DNA from: Aeromicrobium sp. Root344
GTDB taxonomy: Bacteria; Actinomycetota; Actinomycetes; Propionibacteriales; Nocardioidaceae
Length of the DNA: 64,000 nucleotides
Assembly (NCBI RefSeq): GCF_001425755.1
Contig: NZ_LMDH01000001.1
Coordinates: 3,533,571 to 3,597,570, forward strand
Direction of reading: 5' to 3'
Positions within the stretch are counted from its first letter, which is position 1. Each line of letters begins with the position of its first letter. Both the position numbers and the translations under genes were made by a program. The notes under the pieces were generated by a model that was given only the letters and a program-made list of their open reading frames with translations, did not search any database and was not told where the DNA came from. This document shows, piece by piece, positions 24,006 to 32,500 of this stretch.

Positions 24006-24175
24006 CCTCCTGAGATCGTGTGGGAGGCCAAGAAAAAATGGCCCCCGTACAAAACGGAAGCCACCAGTGGCGTATTCCCGCAGGAATGACGCCGTCGGCC
24101 AGTTCGTTGGTGCTCGATGAACCGGCGTAACCCCAAGGTCAAGGACCAAGCAGGTGGGAGGTGGACCTCCACTTC
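24006..24175 (-). promoter_or_regulatory. structured 5' leader of the infC-rpmI-rplT operon
   Basis: The stretch between infC and the divergent ACT-GNAT gene holds no convincing ORF but several hairpins on the infC transcript: GGCCA-N8-TGGCC at 24026-24043, widened by flanking G and C runs and with a U-rich loop; GCCAC-CA-GTGGC and ATTCC-CGCA-GGAAT further upstream. Leaders of this operon bind L20 or respond to IF-3 in other phyla; control of that kind here is inference. The limits given are approximate. Confidence 0.4.
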
Positions 24176-24280
24176 GCCCTCAAGGCTATCAGCGCAGCCG
24201 TTTATCCACCAAACCCGGACTTTCCCTCGCCGAAACATGCGCGACCCGGCGCGGAAAACTTGGTGGGTCAGGCTGACACC

Positions 24281-25285
24281 ATGCTCTGGCGCATCCGCAC
24301 GACGCTCGCCGACCGACCGGGGATCCTGGCCGAGATCGCCCTGGCGTGCGGGCGCTCCGGGGTCAACATCCTCGGCATGCAGGTCTTCCCCACCAGTCCC
24401 CGGGTCACCGACGAGTTCATCGTCAGCGCACCCGAAGGCTGGGGTGACGTGCAGCTCGCCGAGCTGTTCGAGGAGGCCGGCGGCGCCCAGGTCTCCGCCA
24501 CCCGGGTCAGTGACGACTCCCTGATCGACGCCCCGACTCGCTACCTGCGCGGGGTGCACGAGGTTCTCGAGGAAGGTCGCGACGCCGAGGAGGTCCTGCG
24601 CGAGCTGCTCGAGACCGAGCCGCCCGACGTCGCCGACTACCGGGGCCACGACGTGCTCGACCTGACCCGGCGGAACGGAACGACGCTGCGCATCAGCCGC
24701 GCGATCCCGTTCACCTCGGTCGAACGGGCCCGCGCCCAGGCACTGCTGTCGCTCGTGAGCGACGTGGGATATGACGCGCCACTGATCTCACCCTCGCCGC
24801 GTCAGCAGGTGCCGATGGTGCGCGAGGCGACGCTCGCCGACATCGAGGCAGTCGCGGCACTGCACGCGCGATGCAGCGTGGAGACGCTCTACAACCGCTA
24901 CCAGGTGCCGTTGCGCATGCCGATGACGACACGGATGGCCCGCCGACTGGTGTCCCCGGAGTCGGGTGTCGCGCTGGTCGCCCAGGTCGGGCTGGACGTC
25001 GTGGGCCACGGTGTGCTCGAGGCGCTCGACACCGTCTGGACGTTCCAGCTCCTCGTCGAGGATGCGTGGCAGGGCCAGGGGCTCGGCACGATGCTGGTCA
25101 AGCAAGCCGCCGGCCGGGCCAAGTCGCACGGCGCTCCCCGTCTGACCTTCATCACCGAGGGCTCCAACGACAAGCTGCTCCGCACGGTCGGCAACGCCGG
25201 GTTCGTCGCCCGTGTCGAGCGACACGACGGCAACGTCCACATCACGGTGCCGCTGTCAGCCGTACGCTCGATCGCCGCCGGCTAG
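24281..25285 (+). CDS. ACT domain-GNAT acetyltransferase fusion, likely protein lysine acetyltransferase
   Basis: 334 aa. Residues 1-70 form an ACT amino-acid-binding domain ([33 protein letters not shown]). A middle region with a weak second ACT-like part follows, then a GNAT domain from about residue 175: [46 protein letters not shown] with the acetyl-CoA loop QGQGLG, and [19 protein letters not shown]. Fusions of this order occur in actinobacteria, where characterised members (for example in Micromonospora) are protein acetyltransferases tuned by amino acids. I chose ATG 24281, which begins the ACT strand; the frame is open further upstream. It is transcribed away from infC. Confidence 0.85.
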   Translation: MLWRIRTTLADRPGILAEIALACGRSGVNILGMQVFPTSPRVTDEFIVSAPEGWGDVQLAELFEEAGGAQVSATRVSDDSLIDAPTRYLRGVHEVLEEGRDAEEVLRELLETEPPDVADYRGHDVLDLTRRNGTTLRISRAIPFTSVERARAQALLSLVSDVGYDAPLISPSPRQQVPMVREATLADIEAVAALHARCSVETLYNRYQVPLRMPMTTRMARRLVSPESGVALVAQVGLDVVGHGVLEALDTVWTFQLLVEDAWQGQGLGTMLVKQAAGRAKSHGAPRLTFITEGSNDKLLRTVGNAGFVARVERHDGNVHITVPLSAVRSIAAG

Positions 25286-25294
25286 CCCCCGTCG

Positions 25295-25360
25295 CCGCGA
25301 AATGGCGGCTGAACCACCGCGAGTAGGCGCCACGGTGGTGGTTGAGACGCCACATCGCGG
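25295..25360. repeat. 66-bp imperfect inverted repeat between convergent genes
   Basis: Arms 25295-25318 and 25337-25360 pair over 20 of 24 positions (CCGCGA, TGGCG, CT and AACCACC blocks) around an 18-nt loop. It fills the gap between the ACT-GNAT gene and the SseB-like gene, whose ends it separates, so it may be a two-way terminator. Its size and shape also resemble a REP/BIME-type dispersed element. Confidence 0.55.
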
Positions 25361-25365
25361 AGGGT

Positions 25366-25824
25366 TCAGGTGACCCAGGCGGGGCCGGCGGTGCTGCGCA
25401 CGAGGCGGTGACCGGCCGCGAGGTGGCCGACGTCATCGGTCTCGACGACCGTGAACGTCGGGTTGCCGAGGTCGAGCAGGATCGCGGCAGCGCCCTCGTC
25501 GAGGGTCGCCCGCGCGGCATCGCGGCCGAGGATCGGCACCGGCCGTGCGGCGGCGTCCCACACGGCCATCGACGCGACGCTGCTGAACGCCAGCAGAGCC
25601 TGCCGGCCGTCGGCTCCGGTCATCAGGACGGCGGCCATGTCGGCGTTCTTGTCGCCCTCGGCCGGCACCTCGCCGAGCAGCGCGATGATCGGCACGAACA
25701 CCCGGGCGTCGGCCAGTGCGGCGAGCACCGCGACGTCGTCGCCGAACGCCTCCGCCAGCGCCGGGTCCACGGATCCGTCATCGCCCGGGAACTGCGGACT
25801 CGCGAGCGTACGGTCGTGGGTCAT
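25366..25824 (-). CDS. SseB family protein
   Basis: 152 aa. The core matches the SseB N-terminal domain: DPALAEAFGDDVAVLAALADARVFVPIIALL, then ADMAAVLMTGADGRQALLAFSSVASMAVWD, ARPVPILGRDAARATLDEG, and ILLDLGNPTFTVVETDDV. It has no signal peptide or membrane helix. ATG 25824 overlaps the PH-domain gene stop by ATGA; the frame is open upstream but inside that gene. Last gene of the rib-his transcription unit. The molecular role of this family in actinobacteria is not established. Confidence 0.85.
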   Translation of the reverse strand: MTHDRTLASPQFPGDDGSVDPALAEAFGDDVAVLAALADARVFVPIIALLGEVPAEGDKNADMAAVLMTGADGRQALLAFSSVASMAVWDAAARPVPILGRDAARATLDEGAAAILLDLGNPTFTVVETDDVGHLAAGHRLVRSTAGPAWVT

Positions 25825-26237
25825 GACGGCACCCGGCTGCGCAGGTAGGCGACCGCCTCCCGGGCGTAGCCGCCGTCGGAGCCCTGGATGGCGAACAGCA
25901 TGACCCGCTCGTCGTCCTTCGTGACGAGCGTCGGCCACGGGGCGCCGGTGGCCATCGCGAATCCCTGGATGTCCGACCACGGGATGCGGTGGTGCCGGTA
26001 GCCGTTGAGCACCTCGACGCCGTCGTCGTCGGCGCGTACGAAGCTGCGACCGATGCCGTGCAGCAGCGCCAGCACGGCGATGATGATGAGCCAGAGCGTG
26101 ATGTCCTCGGCGACCGTGAACGAGATGTCGTCCGGCAGCGCCAGGCCGATCACCACGGTGATGACGAGCATGATGACGCCCACGGCGTAGGCGACGACGC
26201 GAGCACCGCCGGGGCGGAACGTCCTCAGATCCGGCAC
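25821..26237 (-). CDS. two-helix membrane protein with bacterial PH domain
   Basis: 138 aa. Two adjacent membrane helices (VVAYAVGVIMLVITVVIGLAL and ITLWLIIIAVLALLHGIG) are followed by a C-terminal bacterial PH-like domain: SFVRADDDGVEVLNGYRHHRIPWSDIQGFAM, PWPTLVTKDDERVMLFAIQ. The GTG start at 26237 lies inside the last codons of hisG (13-bp overlap), and the stop overlaps the next ATG. Function unknown; the position between hisG and the SseB gene suggests co-expression rather than a role in histidine synthesis. Confidence 0.85.
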   Translation of the reverse strand: MPDLRTFRPGGARVVAYAVGVIMLVITVVIGLALPDDISFTVAEDITLWLIIIAVLALLHGIGRSFVRADDDGVEVLNGYRHHRIPWSDIQGFAMATGAPWPTLVTKDDERVMLFAIQGSDGGYAREAVAYLRSRVPS

Positions 26238-27070
26238 GCCAGGATGTCCGTCACGAGGATGCCGCGGGCGCCGATCTCGTAGAGCGAGTCCATGACCTTC
26301 TGGGCGGCGTCACGCGGCACCATAGAGCGCACGGCGACCCACCCTTCGCGATGAAGCGGCGACACGGTCGGCGACTCGATGCCCGGGGTGAGCTCGACGG
26401 CGCGCTCGACCTGGTCGACCCGGATGTCGTAGTCCATCATGATGTAGGTCCGCGCGACCAGGACGCTGTCGATGCGGCGCTTGAACACCGCGAAGCCTTC
26501 GGGTTCCTTGGCGTCCCGGCGCGTGATCAGCACCGCCTCGGACGACAGGATCGGCTCGCCGAACACCTCGAGGTCGGCCTGCTTCAGCGTGCTGCCGGTC
26601 TCGACGACATCGGCGATCGCATCGGCGACTCCCAGGCGTACGGACGACTCGACGGCACCGTCGAGGCGTACGACCTCAGCGCTGATGCCGCGCTCGGCGA
26701 GGTAGGGCTGCACGATGCCCGGATAGGACGTCGCGATCCGTGACCCCGCGAGGTCGGCGACCGACGACATCGCCCCGATCGGCGCCGCGAACCGGAACGT
26801 CGAGGCACCGAAGCCGAGCGAGATGTTCTCCGCGGCCTTGGCGCCGGAGTCGAGCAACAGGTCACGGCCGGTGATGCCGACGTCAAGCGTGCCCTCCCCC
26901 ACGTAGATCGCGATGTCGCGGGGACGGAGGTAGAAGAACTCGACGTCGTTGTCGGGGTCGAGCGTGACGAGATCCTTGGTGTTGCGGCGCTGGTGGTAGC
27001 CGGCCTCGGTCAGCATCTGCGCGGCGGACTCGGCGAGGGCACCCTTGTTGGGTACGGCGATCTTGAGCAT
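26225..27070 (-). CDS. hisG: ATP phosphoribosyltransferase, long form
   Basis: First step of histidine synthesis (ATP + PRPP to phosphoribosyl-ATP); 281 aa, so the long HisG with a C-terminal histidine-sensing domain and no HisZ partner needed. Visible: LKIAVPNKGALAESAAQML, DIAIYVGEGTLDVGITGRDLLLD, FAAPIG, the PRPP-binding region ADAIADVVETGSTLKQADL, and the regulatory domain ending VMDSLYEIGARGILVTDILACRI. It starts 68 bp after hisE with GAGAAGAGAAG ahead of the ATG. A 19-codon open frame in the gap is probably chance. Confidence 0.97.
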   Translation of the reverse strand: MLKIAVPNKGALAESAAQMLTEAGYHQRRNTKDLVTLDPDNDVEFFYLRPRDIAIYVGEGTLDVGITGRDLLLDSGAKAAENISLGFGASTFRFAAPIGAMSSVADLAGSRIATSYPGIVQPYLAERGISAEVVRLDGAVESSVRLGVADAIADVVETGSTLKQADLEVFGEPILSSEAVLITRRDAKEPEGFAVFKRRIDSVLVARTYIMMDYDIRVDQVERAVELTPGIESPTVSPLHREGWVAVRSMVPRDAAQKVMDSLYEIGARGILVTDILACRI

Positions 27071-27138
27071 GGACTTCTCTTCTCAGGAGTTCTGTGACGG
27101 TGGGCGGAGGCACGGACAGGCGCCGGAGGGCCGATCCG

Positions 27139-27402
27139 TCACAGATGCGCGTAGACGTCGTCGAGCGTGATGCCACGGGCGATCATCATGACCTGGGCGT
27201 GGTAGAGCAGCTGGCTGAGCTCCTCGGCGGCGCGCTCGGCGCCTTCGTGCTCCGCCGCCATCCACGACTCGGCCGCTTCCTCGACAAGCTTCTTGCCGAT
27301 CGCGTGCACGCCGGCGTCGAGCTCGGCGACGGTGCGCGAGCCCTCAGGGCGGCTGGCTGCCTTGGCGGACAGCTCGGCGAAGAGTTCATCGAAGGTCTTC
27401 AT
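27139..27402 (-). CDS. hisE: phosphoribosyl-ATP pyrophosphatase
   Basis: Second step of histidine synthesis; 87 aa, the stand-alone HisE of actinobacteria. The all-alpha MazG-like fold carries [16 protein letters not shown], the metal-binding [18 protein letters not shown] and [30 protein letters not shown]. It starts 24 bp after ribH on the same strand, so hisE and hisG appear to belong to the riboflavin transcription unit that begins with the FMN riboswitch. Confidence 0.96.
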   Translation of the reverse strand: MKTFDELFAELSAKAASRPEGSRTVAELDAGVHAIGKKLVEEAAESWMAAEHEGAERAAEELSQLLYHAQVMMIARGITLDDVYAHL

Positions 27403-27426
27403 CGCGGAGCAGTCTATCGGCGCGTG

Positions 27427-27897
27427 CTAGCCGAGCGTGCGCAGGACGTTCCAGGCGGACAGCGCGGCCTCGACGGCCTCGCGACCCTTGTCCTCGCGGC
27501 TGTCGGGCAGGCCGGCGCGATCGAGCGCCTGCGCCTCGTCGTCGCAGGTCAGCAAGCCGAAGCCGATCGGGACGCCGGTGTCGAGCGCGACGCGGTTGAG
27601 GCCGTCGGTCGCGGCCGCCGAGACGTACTCGAAGTGCGGGGTGCCACCGCGGATGATCACGCCGAGGGCGATGACCGCGTCGTAGCCCTCCCTGGCGTAC
27701 GCCTGGCAGAGGATCGGCAGCTCGAACGACCCCGGCGCGCGGACCAGCGTGACGTCGTCGACCTTGGCGTCGGCGAGCGCCCGCTCTGCGCCGGCGATCA
27801 GGCCGTCCATGACCTCGGTGTGCCACCGCGAAGCGACGATCGCCACGCGTGCGCCGGTGCCGTCGACGAAGATCGTCGGCGCTCCTTGACCGCTCAT
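27427..27897 (-). CDS. ribH: 6,7-dimethyl-8-ribityllumazine synthase
   Basis: Penultimate riboflavin step, forming lumazine from the RibD and RibB products; 156 aa. Signatures: [34 protein letters not shown], and [24 protein letters not shown] with the catalytic His and the phosphate-binding residues near it. The ATG at 27897 overlaps the ribBA stop (ATGA). The protein normally forms 60-mer or pentamer shells. Confidence 0.97.
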   Translation of the reverse strand: MSGQGAPTIFVDGTGARVAIVASRWHTEVMDGLIAGAERALADAKVDDVTLVRAPGSFELPILCQAYAREGYDAVIALGVIIRGGTPHFEYVSAAATDGLNRVALDTGVPIGFGLLTCDDEAQALDRAGLPDSREDKGREAVEAALSAWNVLRTLG

Positions 27898-29126
27898 GAG
27901 AGGTTCTCCAGTCCGGGAAGGTCGTGGCCCATGCGCTCGGCCTTGGTCTGCAGGTAGCGGAGGCTGTCCTCGTTGGGCGCGATGCGAAGCGGCAGTCGCT
28001 CGCTGATCTTGACCCCGTACGCCTCGAGGGCGATCGTCTTGTCGGGGTTGTTGGTCAGCAGCCGGGCCGACGTGACCCCGAGGTCGCGCAGGATCTGCGC
28101 ACCGGCCGCGTAGTCGCGCTCGTCCTCACCGAAGCCGAGCTGCAGGTTGGCGTCGACCGTGTCGGTGCCGGCGTCCTGCAGCGCGTACGCCTGCAGCTTG
28201 TGCAGCAGGCCGATGCCGCGTCCTTCGTGTCCCCGCAGGTAGACCACGATGCCGGCGCCGGCGGTGGTGATCTCGGTCATCGAGAGCTCGAGCTGGGGCC
28301 CGCAGTCGCAGCGTCGGGAGCCGAACACGTCGCCGGTCAGGCACTCGGAGTGGATGCGGGTCAGGACGTCCTCGGTGCCGGGATCGCCGTAGACCAGCGC
28401 GATGTGCTCCGAGCCCTCGATCACGTCGCGGTAGCCGTGCGCCGTGAACGTGCCGAACTCGGTGGGCAGTCGCGTCGTCGCGAGCCGCTCGACCTGCGAC
28501 TCGTGGAGCCGGCGGTAGACCTGCAGGTCCTCGATCGAGACGAGCGCGATGCCGTGCTCGTCGGCGAACTCGCGCAGCTCCGGAGCGCGCATCAGCGTGC
28601 CGTCGTCGTTGAGCACCTCGCCGATGACGCCGGCGGGCGTCAGGCCGGCCAGACGGGCGAAGTCGACCGCGGCCTCGGTGTGCCCGGCCCTCTCCAGGAC
28701 TCCCCCGGGCTTGGCCCGCAGCGGAATGATGTGGCCCGGCTGGTTGAGCTCGAACGGCTCGGTGGCCGAGTCGGCGAGCACCCGGCACGTACGCGCGCGG
28801 TCCGCGGCCGAGATGCCGGTCGTGATGCCGTCGCGGGCGTCGATCGAGATCGTGTAGGCCGTACGCATCTTCTCGCGGTTGTGCGGGGTCATCAGCGGGA
28901 TCGCGAGACGGTCGAGGATCTCTCCGGTGATCGGCGCGCACACGAGACCGCTGGAGTAGCGGACGAGGAAGGCCATGAGCTCCGGCGTCGCCTTGCTCGC
29001 CGAGAAGATGATGTCGCCCTCGTTCTCGCGGTCCTCGTCGTCGACGACCACGATCGCCTTGCCCTGGCGGAAGTCCTCGATGGCCCGCTCGATGCTGTCG
29101 AGCCTCACCGATTCGTGCTCGGTCAT
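27894..29126 (-). CDS. ribBA: bifunctional DHBP synthase / GTP cyclohydrolase II
   Basis: 410 aa with two enzymes that feed riboflavin synthesis. The N-terminal half (about 1-205) makes dihydroxybutanone phosphate from ribulose 5-phosphate: [15 protein letters not shown] and [13 protein letters not shown]. The C-terminal half opens GTP: the zinc Cys set in [32 protein letters not shown] and LLTNNPDK. Both sets of catalytic residues look intact. ATG 29126 forms ATGA with the riboflavin synthase stop. Its substrate ribulose 5-phosphate links it to rpe, encoded just upstream of the operon. Confidence 0.97.
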   Translation of the reverse strand: MTEHESVRLDSIERAIEDFRQGKAIVVVDDEDRENEGDIIFSASKATPELMAFLVRYSSGLVCAPITGEILDRLAIPLMTPHNREKMRTAYTISIDARDGITTGISAADRARTCRVLADSATEPFELNQPGHIIPLRAKPGGVLERAGHTEAAVDFARLAGLTPAGVIGEVLNDDGTLMRAPELREFADEHGIALVSIEDLQVYRRLHESQVERLATTRLPTEFGTFTAHGYRDVIEGSEHIALVYGDPGTEDVLTRIHSECLTGDVFGSRRCDCGPQLELSMTEITTAGAGIVVYLRGHEGRGIGLLHKLQAYALQDAGTDTVDANLQLGFGEDERDYAAGAQILRDLGVTSARLLTNNPDKTIALEAYGVKISERLPLRIAPNEDSLRYLQTKAERMGHDLPGLENLS

Positions 29127-29740
29127 GCCTGAACTCCTTCTGCTCGGGCGCCCAGGAGGCGCTCGACGTACTTGGCGAGGATGTCGACCTCGAGGTTGAC
29201 CCGGTCGCCCGGGCCCTTGGTGCCGAGCGTCGTCTCGGCCAGCGTCGTGGGGATCAGCGACACCGAGAACCACGGTTCGTCGGCGTCCACGACCTCGACG
29301 ACCGTCAGGGACGTGCCGTCGACCGTGACGGAGCCCTTGTCGACGAGATAGCGCGCCAGGTCAGCCGGCACCGCGATGCGGACGACCTCCCAGTGCTCGC
29401 TCGGCGTACGGTCGAGGATCCGCCCGGTGCCGTCGACGTGCCCCTGCACGATGTGCCCGCCCAGCCGTGCGCCCGCCCTGGTCGCACGCTCGAGGTTGAC
29501 CTCGTCGCCGACCTTCAGGTCGCCGAGCGACGTCTTGTCGAGCGACTCCTTCATGACGTCGGCCGCGAACGAGTCGGTGTCCTGCTCCATGACGGTCAGG
29601 CAGACACCGCTCACCGCGATCGAGTCGCCGTGCTGTGCGTCGGAGACCACGAGCGGGCCGCGAACCGTCAGGCGCACGGAGTCGCCCAGGTCCTCGACCG
29701 CCGTGATCGTGCCCTTTTCCTCGATGAGTCCGGTGAACAT
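29123..29740 (-). CDS. ribE: riboflavin synthase alpha chain
   Basis: Dismutates two lumazines to riboflavin; 205 aa. The two lumazine-binding repeats are plain: [16 protein letters not shown] with [15 protein letters not shown] in the first half, and [15 protein letters not shown] with [16 protein letters not shown] in the second. Its ATG shares one base with the ribD stop (TGATG), and its stop overlaps ribBA. The gene is called ribC in some species. Confidence 0.97.
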   Translation of the reverse strand: MFTGLIEEKGTITAVEDLGDSVRLTVRGPLVVSDAQHGDSIAVSGVCLTVMEQDTDSFAADVMKESLDKTSLGDLKVGDEVNLERATRAGARLGGHIVQGHVDGTGRILDRTPSEHWEVVRIAVPADLARYLVDKGSVTVDGTSLTVVEVVDADEPWFSVSLIPTTLAETTLGTKGPGDRVNLEVDILAKYVERLLGARAEGVQA

Positions 29741-30777
29741 CAGTCGAAGTCCTCTCGTTGCATGCGGCCCGGAGTGCCGATGATGCGGATGTCCGGGCCG
29801 ACCATCGTCAGGTCGTGCAGGTCGATGGGCCGCAGGTCGGCCAGGGTCGTCGCCTCGCCCTCCAGTGCCGCGCGGCCGGAGCCGAGCATCGCTGGCGCGA
29901 TGTAGCCGATGACGCGGTCGATCACGCCGGCGTTCCAGAACGCCCCTGCCAAGCGGGGTCCGCCCTCGAGCCAGATGTGCCGGACCTGGTTGTCGATGAG
30001 CTTCTGCAGCACGACCTCGGGATCGCGCGACTGGACGAGCAGGGTCGGCGCCACCCGGTCGAACACCCGGTAGTAGTTCGGGATCTTCGTCTCGCCCACC
30101 ACCACGCGCAGCGGCTGCTGGTCGTACGGCAGCGGGATGTCCTTCTCGTCACGCACGGAGAGCCGAGGGTCGTCGGCGAGGACCGCACCAGTGCCGGCGA
30201 CGATCGCGTCGGACTCGGCGCGGAACTTCTGCACGTCGCGGCGGGCCTCGTCGCTCGTGATCCACTTGCTCGTGCCGTCGGGGGCCGCGCTGAGACCGTC
30301 CAACGTGGCGGCGTACTTCCAGGTCACGAACGGCCGGCCGGACGTCACGGCGAACGTCCACTCGACGTTGAGGTCGGTGGCCTCTTCGGCCATCACACCG
30401 GGCTCGACCTCGATGCCGGCCGCGCGCAGGGTCTTGGCGCCGCCGGCGGCGGAACGGTCCGGGTCGATCTGGCCGAACACGACTCGGGCGACGCCGGCCT
30501 CGATCAATGCCTCGGCGCACGGCCCGGTGCGGCCGGTGTGGTTGCACGGCTCGAGCGTGACGACGGCCGTGGCACCGCGAGCGGCGTCGCCCGCCTGGGT
30601 GAGCGCGTCGACCTCGGCGTGCGGAGTGCCGGCGCCACGATGGACGCCGACGGCGATCTCACTGCCGTCAGGCGCGAGCAGGACGCAGCCGACGCGCGGA
30701 TTGGGCAACGTACGTCTGACGGTGCGGGCCGCGTCGAGCGCGCGGTGCATCGCGCTGATCTCGGTGTCGGTTGCCAT
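29740..30777 (-). CDS. ribD: bifunctional pyrimidine deaminase/reductase
   Basis: 345 aa. The N-terminal deaminase domain has the zinc motif HAEVDAL and PCNHTGRTGPCAEALIEAG; the C-terminal reductase domain begins near residue 145 (RPFVTWKYAATLDGLSA) with SDAIVAGTGAVLADDPRLSVR and LEGGPRLAGAFW. ATG 30777 follows GGAGGA and was preferred over an upstream ATG 8 codons earlier. The ribosome-binding site abuts a hairpin, and an FMN riboswitch lies further upstream, so expression should fall when FMN is plentiful. First gene of the rib operon. Confidence 0.97.
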   Translation of the reverse strand: MATDTEISAMHRALDAARTVRRTLPNPRVGCVLLAPDGSEIAVGVHRGAGTPHAEVDALTQAGDAARGATAVVTLEPCNHTGRTGPCAEALIEAGVARVVFGQIDPDRSAAGGAKTLRAAGIEVEPGVMAEEATDLNVEWTFAVTSGRPFVTWKYAATLDGLSAAPDGTSKWITSDEARRDVQKFRAESDAIVAGTGAVLADDPRLSVRDEKDIPLPYDQQPLRVVVGETKIPNYYRVFDRVAPTLLVQSRDPEVVLQKLIDNQVRHIWLEGGPRLAGAFWNAGVIDRVIGYIAPAMLGSGRAALEGEATTLADLRPIDLHDLTMVGPDIRIIGTPGRMQREDFD

Positions 30778-30785
30778 GCATTCCT

Positions 30786-30813
30786 CCGGATAGTGGTTCA
30801 CTCACGCATCCGG
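30786..30813 (-). promoter_or_regulatory. hairpin next to the ribD ribosome-binding site
   Basis: On the transcript CCGGAT-N16-ATCCGG forms a 6-bp stem whose 3' arm runs into the GGAGGA of ribD. Between it and the riboswitch lie GTCCCGA-N2to4-TCGGGAC and CCGTGG...CCACGG stems. This looks like the expression platform, acting on ribosome access; a termination mode is not excluded. Confidence 0.45.
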
Positions 30814-30889
30814 GGTCTCTCGGCGTCCTCTGCGACGTGACCGTGGCGTGGGGAGTGCCCACCACGGTCCCGACCTCTCGGGACACAGT

Positions 30890-31018
30890 GCTCCTCCCAT
30901 CCGGACTTTCACCGTCGGTGCCGGAATTTCACCGGCTCAACCGTGGCCTCATCACGAGTGATGGGACCGCGGGTCGCGGACTGTCACCGCCGGCTCGGAA
31001 TTGCACCGACCCCGGAGC
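30890..31018 (-). ncRNA. FMN riboswitch (RFN element)
   Basis: The conserved RFN core is readable on the minus strand: the closing stem GCTCCGGGG at the 5' end pairs with GGGAGGAGC at the 3' end; GTCGGTG-CAATTCCGA, GCCGGCGGTGACAGTCC, and the second half GCCGGTGAAATTCCGGCACC then GACGGTGAAAGTCCGGATGG follow in the standard order. It binds FMN and shuts the riboflavin genes. It lies between rpe and ribD, 113 bp before the ribD start, and should govern ribD to ribH and possibly the his genes behind them. Confidence 0.96.
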
Positions 31019-31069
31019 ACGCGAGCGATGTTGCTGCTCGTGGTGGCAAGTCTAGCCCGCGGGTCTCAG

Positions 31070-31741
31070 TCAGTGGGTGTGACGTCCGGCATGTGACCCC
31101 AGAGACCTCAGCTCCGCCACCATCGCGTCAGGGTCATCGGCGCTGAAGACGGCTGAGCCGGCGACGAAGGTGTCGGCCCCGGCCTCCGCGCACCGCTCGA
31201 TCGTCTCGACCGACACTCCCCCGTCGACCTGGAGCCAGATGTCGCCGCCGTGCTTGTCGATCAGAGTGCGGGCTCGCCGGATCTTGGGCAGGCAGATGTC
31301 GAGGAACTTCTGACCGCCGAATCCCGGCTCGACGGTCATGACCAGCACCATGTCGAGCTCGGGCAGCAGGTCCTCGTACGGCTCGATCGGCGTGGCCGGC
31401 TTGAGCGCCATCGAGGCGCGGGCACCCTTGGCGCGGATCTCACGCGCAAGGCGTACGGGCGCCTTGGCCGCCTCGACGTGGAACGTGACGCTCTGGGCGC
31501 CGGCCTCGACATAGGCGGGAGCCCAACGGTCGGGGTCCTCGATCATGAGGTGTGCGTCGATCGGTTGCCTCGCGACCTTGGCCAGCGCCTCGATGACCGG
31601 CGCACCCAGCGTCAGGTTGGGCACGAAATGGTTGTCCATGACGTCCATGTGCAGCCAGTCGGCACTCGAGATGCGCGCAGCCTCGGACTCGAGGTTCGCG
31701 AAGTCCGACGCCAGCATGCTCGGAGTGATCTGGATGCCCAT
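31070..31741 (-). CDS. rpe: ribulose-phosphate 3-epimerase
   Basis: Interconverts ribulose 5-phosphate and xylulose 5-phosphate; 223 aa TIM barrel. Motifs: [43 protein letters not shown] with metal-binding His and Asp, [24 protein letters not shown] and [12 protein letters not shown], then [12 protein letters not shown]. It ends in a His-rich tail (GSHAGRHTH). Start ATG 31741; the longer open frame overlaps tetR. In many actinobacteria rpe follows rsmB; here the TetR/MFS pair lies between them. Confidence 0.96.
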   Translation of the reverse strand: MGIQITPSMLASDFANLESEAARISSADWLHMDVMDNHFVPNLTLGAPVIEALAKVARQPIDAHLMIEDPDRWAPAYVEAGAQSVTFHVEAAKAPVRLAREIRAKGARASMALKPATPIEPYEDLLPELDMVLVMTVEPGFGGQKFLDICLPKIRRARTLIDKHGGDIWLQVDGGVSVETIERCAEAGADTFVAGSAVFSADDPDAMVAELRSLGSHAGRHTH

Positions 31742-31773
31742 GCCGCCCAGCGTAGTGGTGCGCAGAGCGTCGA

Positions 31774-32388
31774 TCAGGAGGCGGCGCGGTCGCGCAGGAT
31801 GCCGTCGATCACGATGTCGAGCATCGGACGTGCCTGGTCGAACTCCAGCCCGGCCTGGTCGACCACAGTCGCCACACCGCTCACGAGCCGCATGACCTGA
31901 TGTGACTCGACCCCGTCGCGCAGCGCGCCCGCGTCGATCAGGTGCGCGATGACCCGCTCGTTGGCATCGCCCAGCATCTGGCACTTGCGATAGATCGGCG
32001 ACGACGGGTCGTCCATCGCGGCGCTGAGCTTCGCGGCCGCACCGCGGTGCAACGTCATGTGCTTGACCAGGTCGGCGAGCCAGCGCTCGAGCGTCTGGCG
32101 GGCCGGGACGTCAGCCTCGACGGCCGAGATGCTGTCGGCGGCGACCCGTTCGGTCCAGTCGCGCATGAGGGCATCGATCAGGTCGTCACGGGTCGGGAAG
32201 TGGCGGTAGAGCGTGCCCGGTCCGACACCGGCGCGCTTGGCGATCTCGTCGAGTGACCCCTCGGCGCCGCGCTCGGCGAAGACCTCACGCGCGGCCGCCA
32301 CGAGCTTGTCGTAGTTGCGCTGGGCGTCCGCGCGCAACGGCTTGGCCGGTGCGTCGACGGCGTCTTCGGTGGACGTGACAGGCACCAC
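31774..32388 (-). CDS. TetR-family transcriptional regulator
   Basis: 204 aa. The N-terminal helix-turn-helix is [42 protein letters not shown] (about residues 35-75); the C-terminal ligand-binding region is helical and varied. The start is GTG 32388, with AAGGGAGG 7 nt ahead; the long upstream frame crosses the intergenic space and the MFS gene. It is divergent from the MFS gene, and the 112-bp gap holds two copies of CGGAG-N5-CTCCG, one inside a promoter spacer, so it very likely represses the MFS gene, and perhaps itself. Inducer unknown. Confidence 0.93.
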   Translation of the reverse strand: MVPVTSTEDAVDAPAKPLRADAQRNYDKLVAAAREVFAERGAEGSLDEIAKRAGVGPGTLYRHFPTRDDLIDALMRDWTERVAADSISAVEADVPARQTLERWLADLVKHMTLHRGAAAKLSAAMDDPSSPIYRKCQMLGDANERVIAHLIDAGALRDGVESHQVMRLVSGVATVVDQAGLEFDQARPMLDIVIDGILRDRAAS

Positions 32389-32402
32389 GGTCCGACCTCC
32401 CT

Positions 32403-32430
32403 TGCTAACCGGAGACACTCTCCGTATAGT
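32403..32430 (+). promoter_or_regulatory. MFS promoter with TetR operator 1 in the spacer
   Basis: -35 TTGCTA at 32403-32408, a 16-bp spacer, and -10 TATAGT at 32425-32430. The perfect dyad CGGAG-ACACT-CTCCG (32410-32424) fills the spacer exactly, so a bound repressor would exclude RNA polymerase. The expected transcript start is near 32437. Confidence 0.65.
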
Positions 32431-32441
32431 TGATGAAGAAC

Positions 32442-32456
32442 CGGAGCCCTTCTCCG
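32442..32456. promoter_or_regulatory. second TetR-type operator
   Basis: CGGAG-CCCTT-CTCCG, with the same arms and spacing as operator 1; the centres are 32 bp apart, about three helical turns, so both lie on one face of the DNA. It falls just downstream of the predicted MFS transcript start. Confidence 0.6.
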
Positions 32457-32500
32457 TTCCAGTGTACGTCACTTCATTTCGTGGGACAGGAAACCTCGCC

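Noticed and set aside
27072..27141. A 19-codon frame after hisE starting with a GTGA overlap.
   Set aside because: It ends before hisG without overlap, hisG has its own ribosome-binding site, and such a short frame is likely chance.
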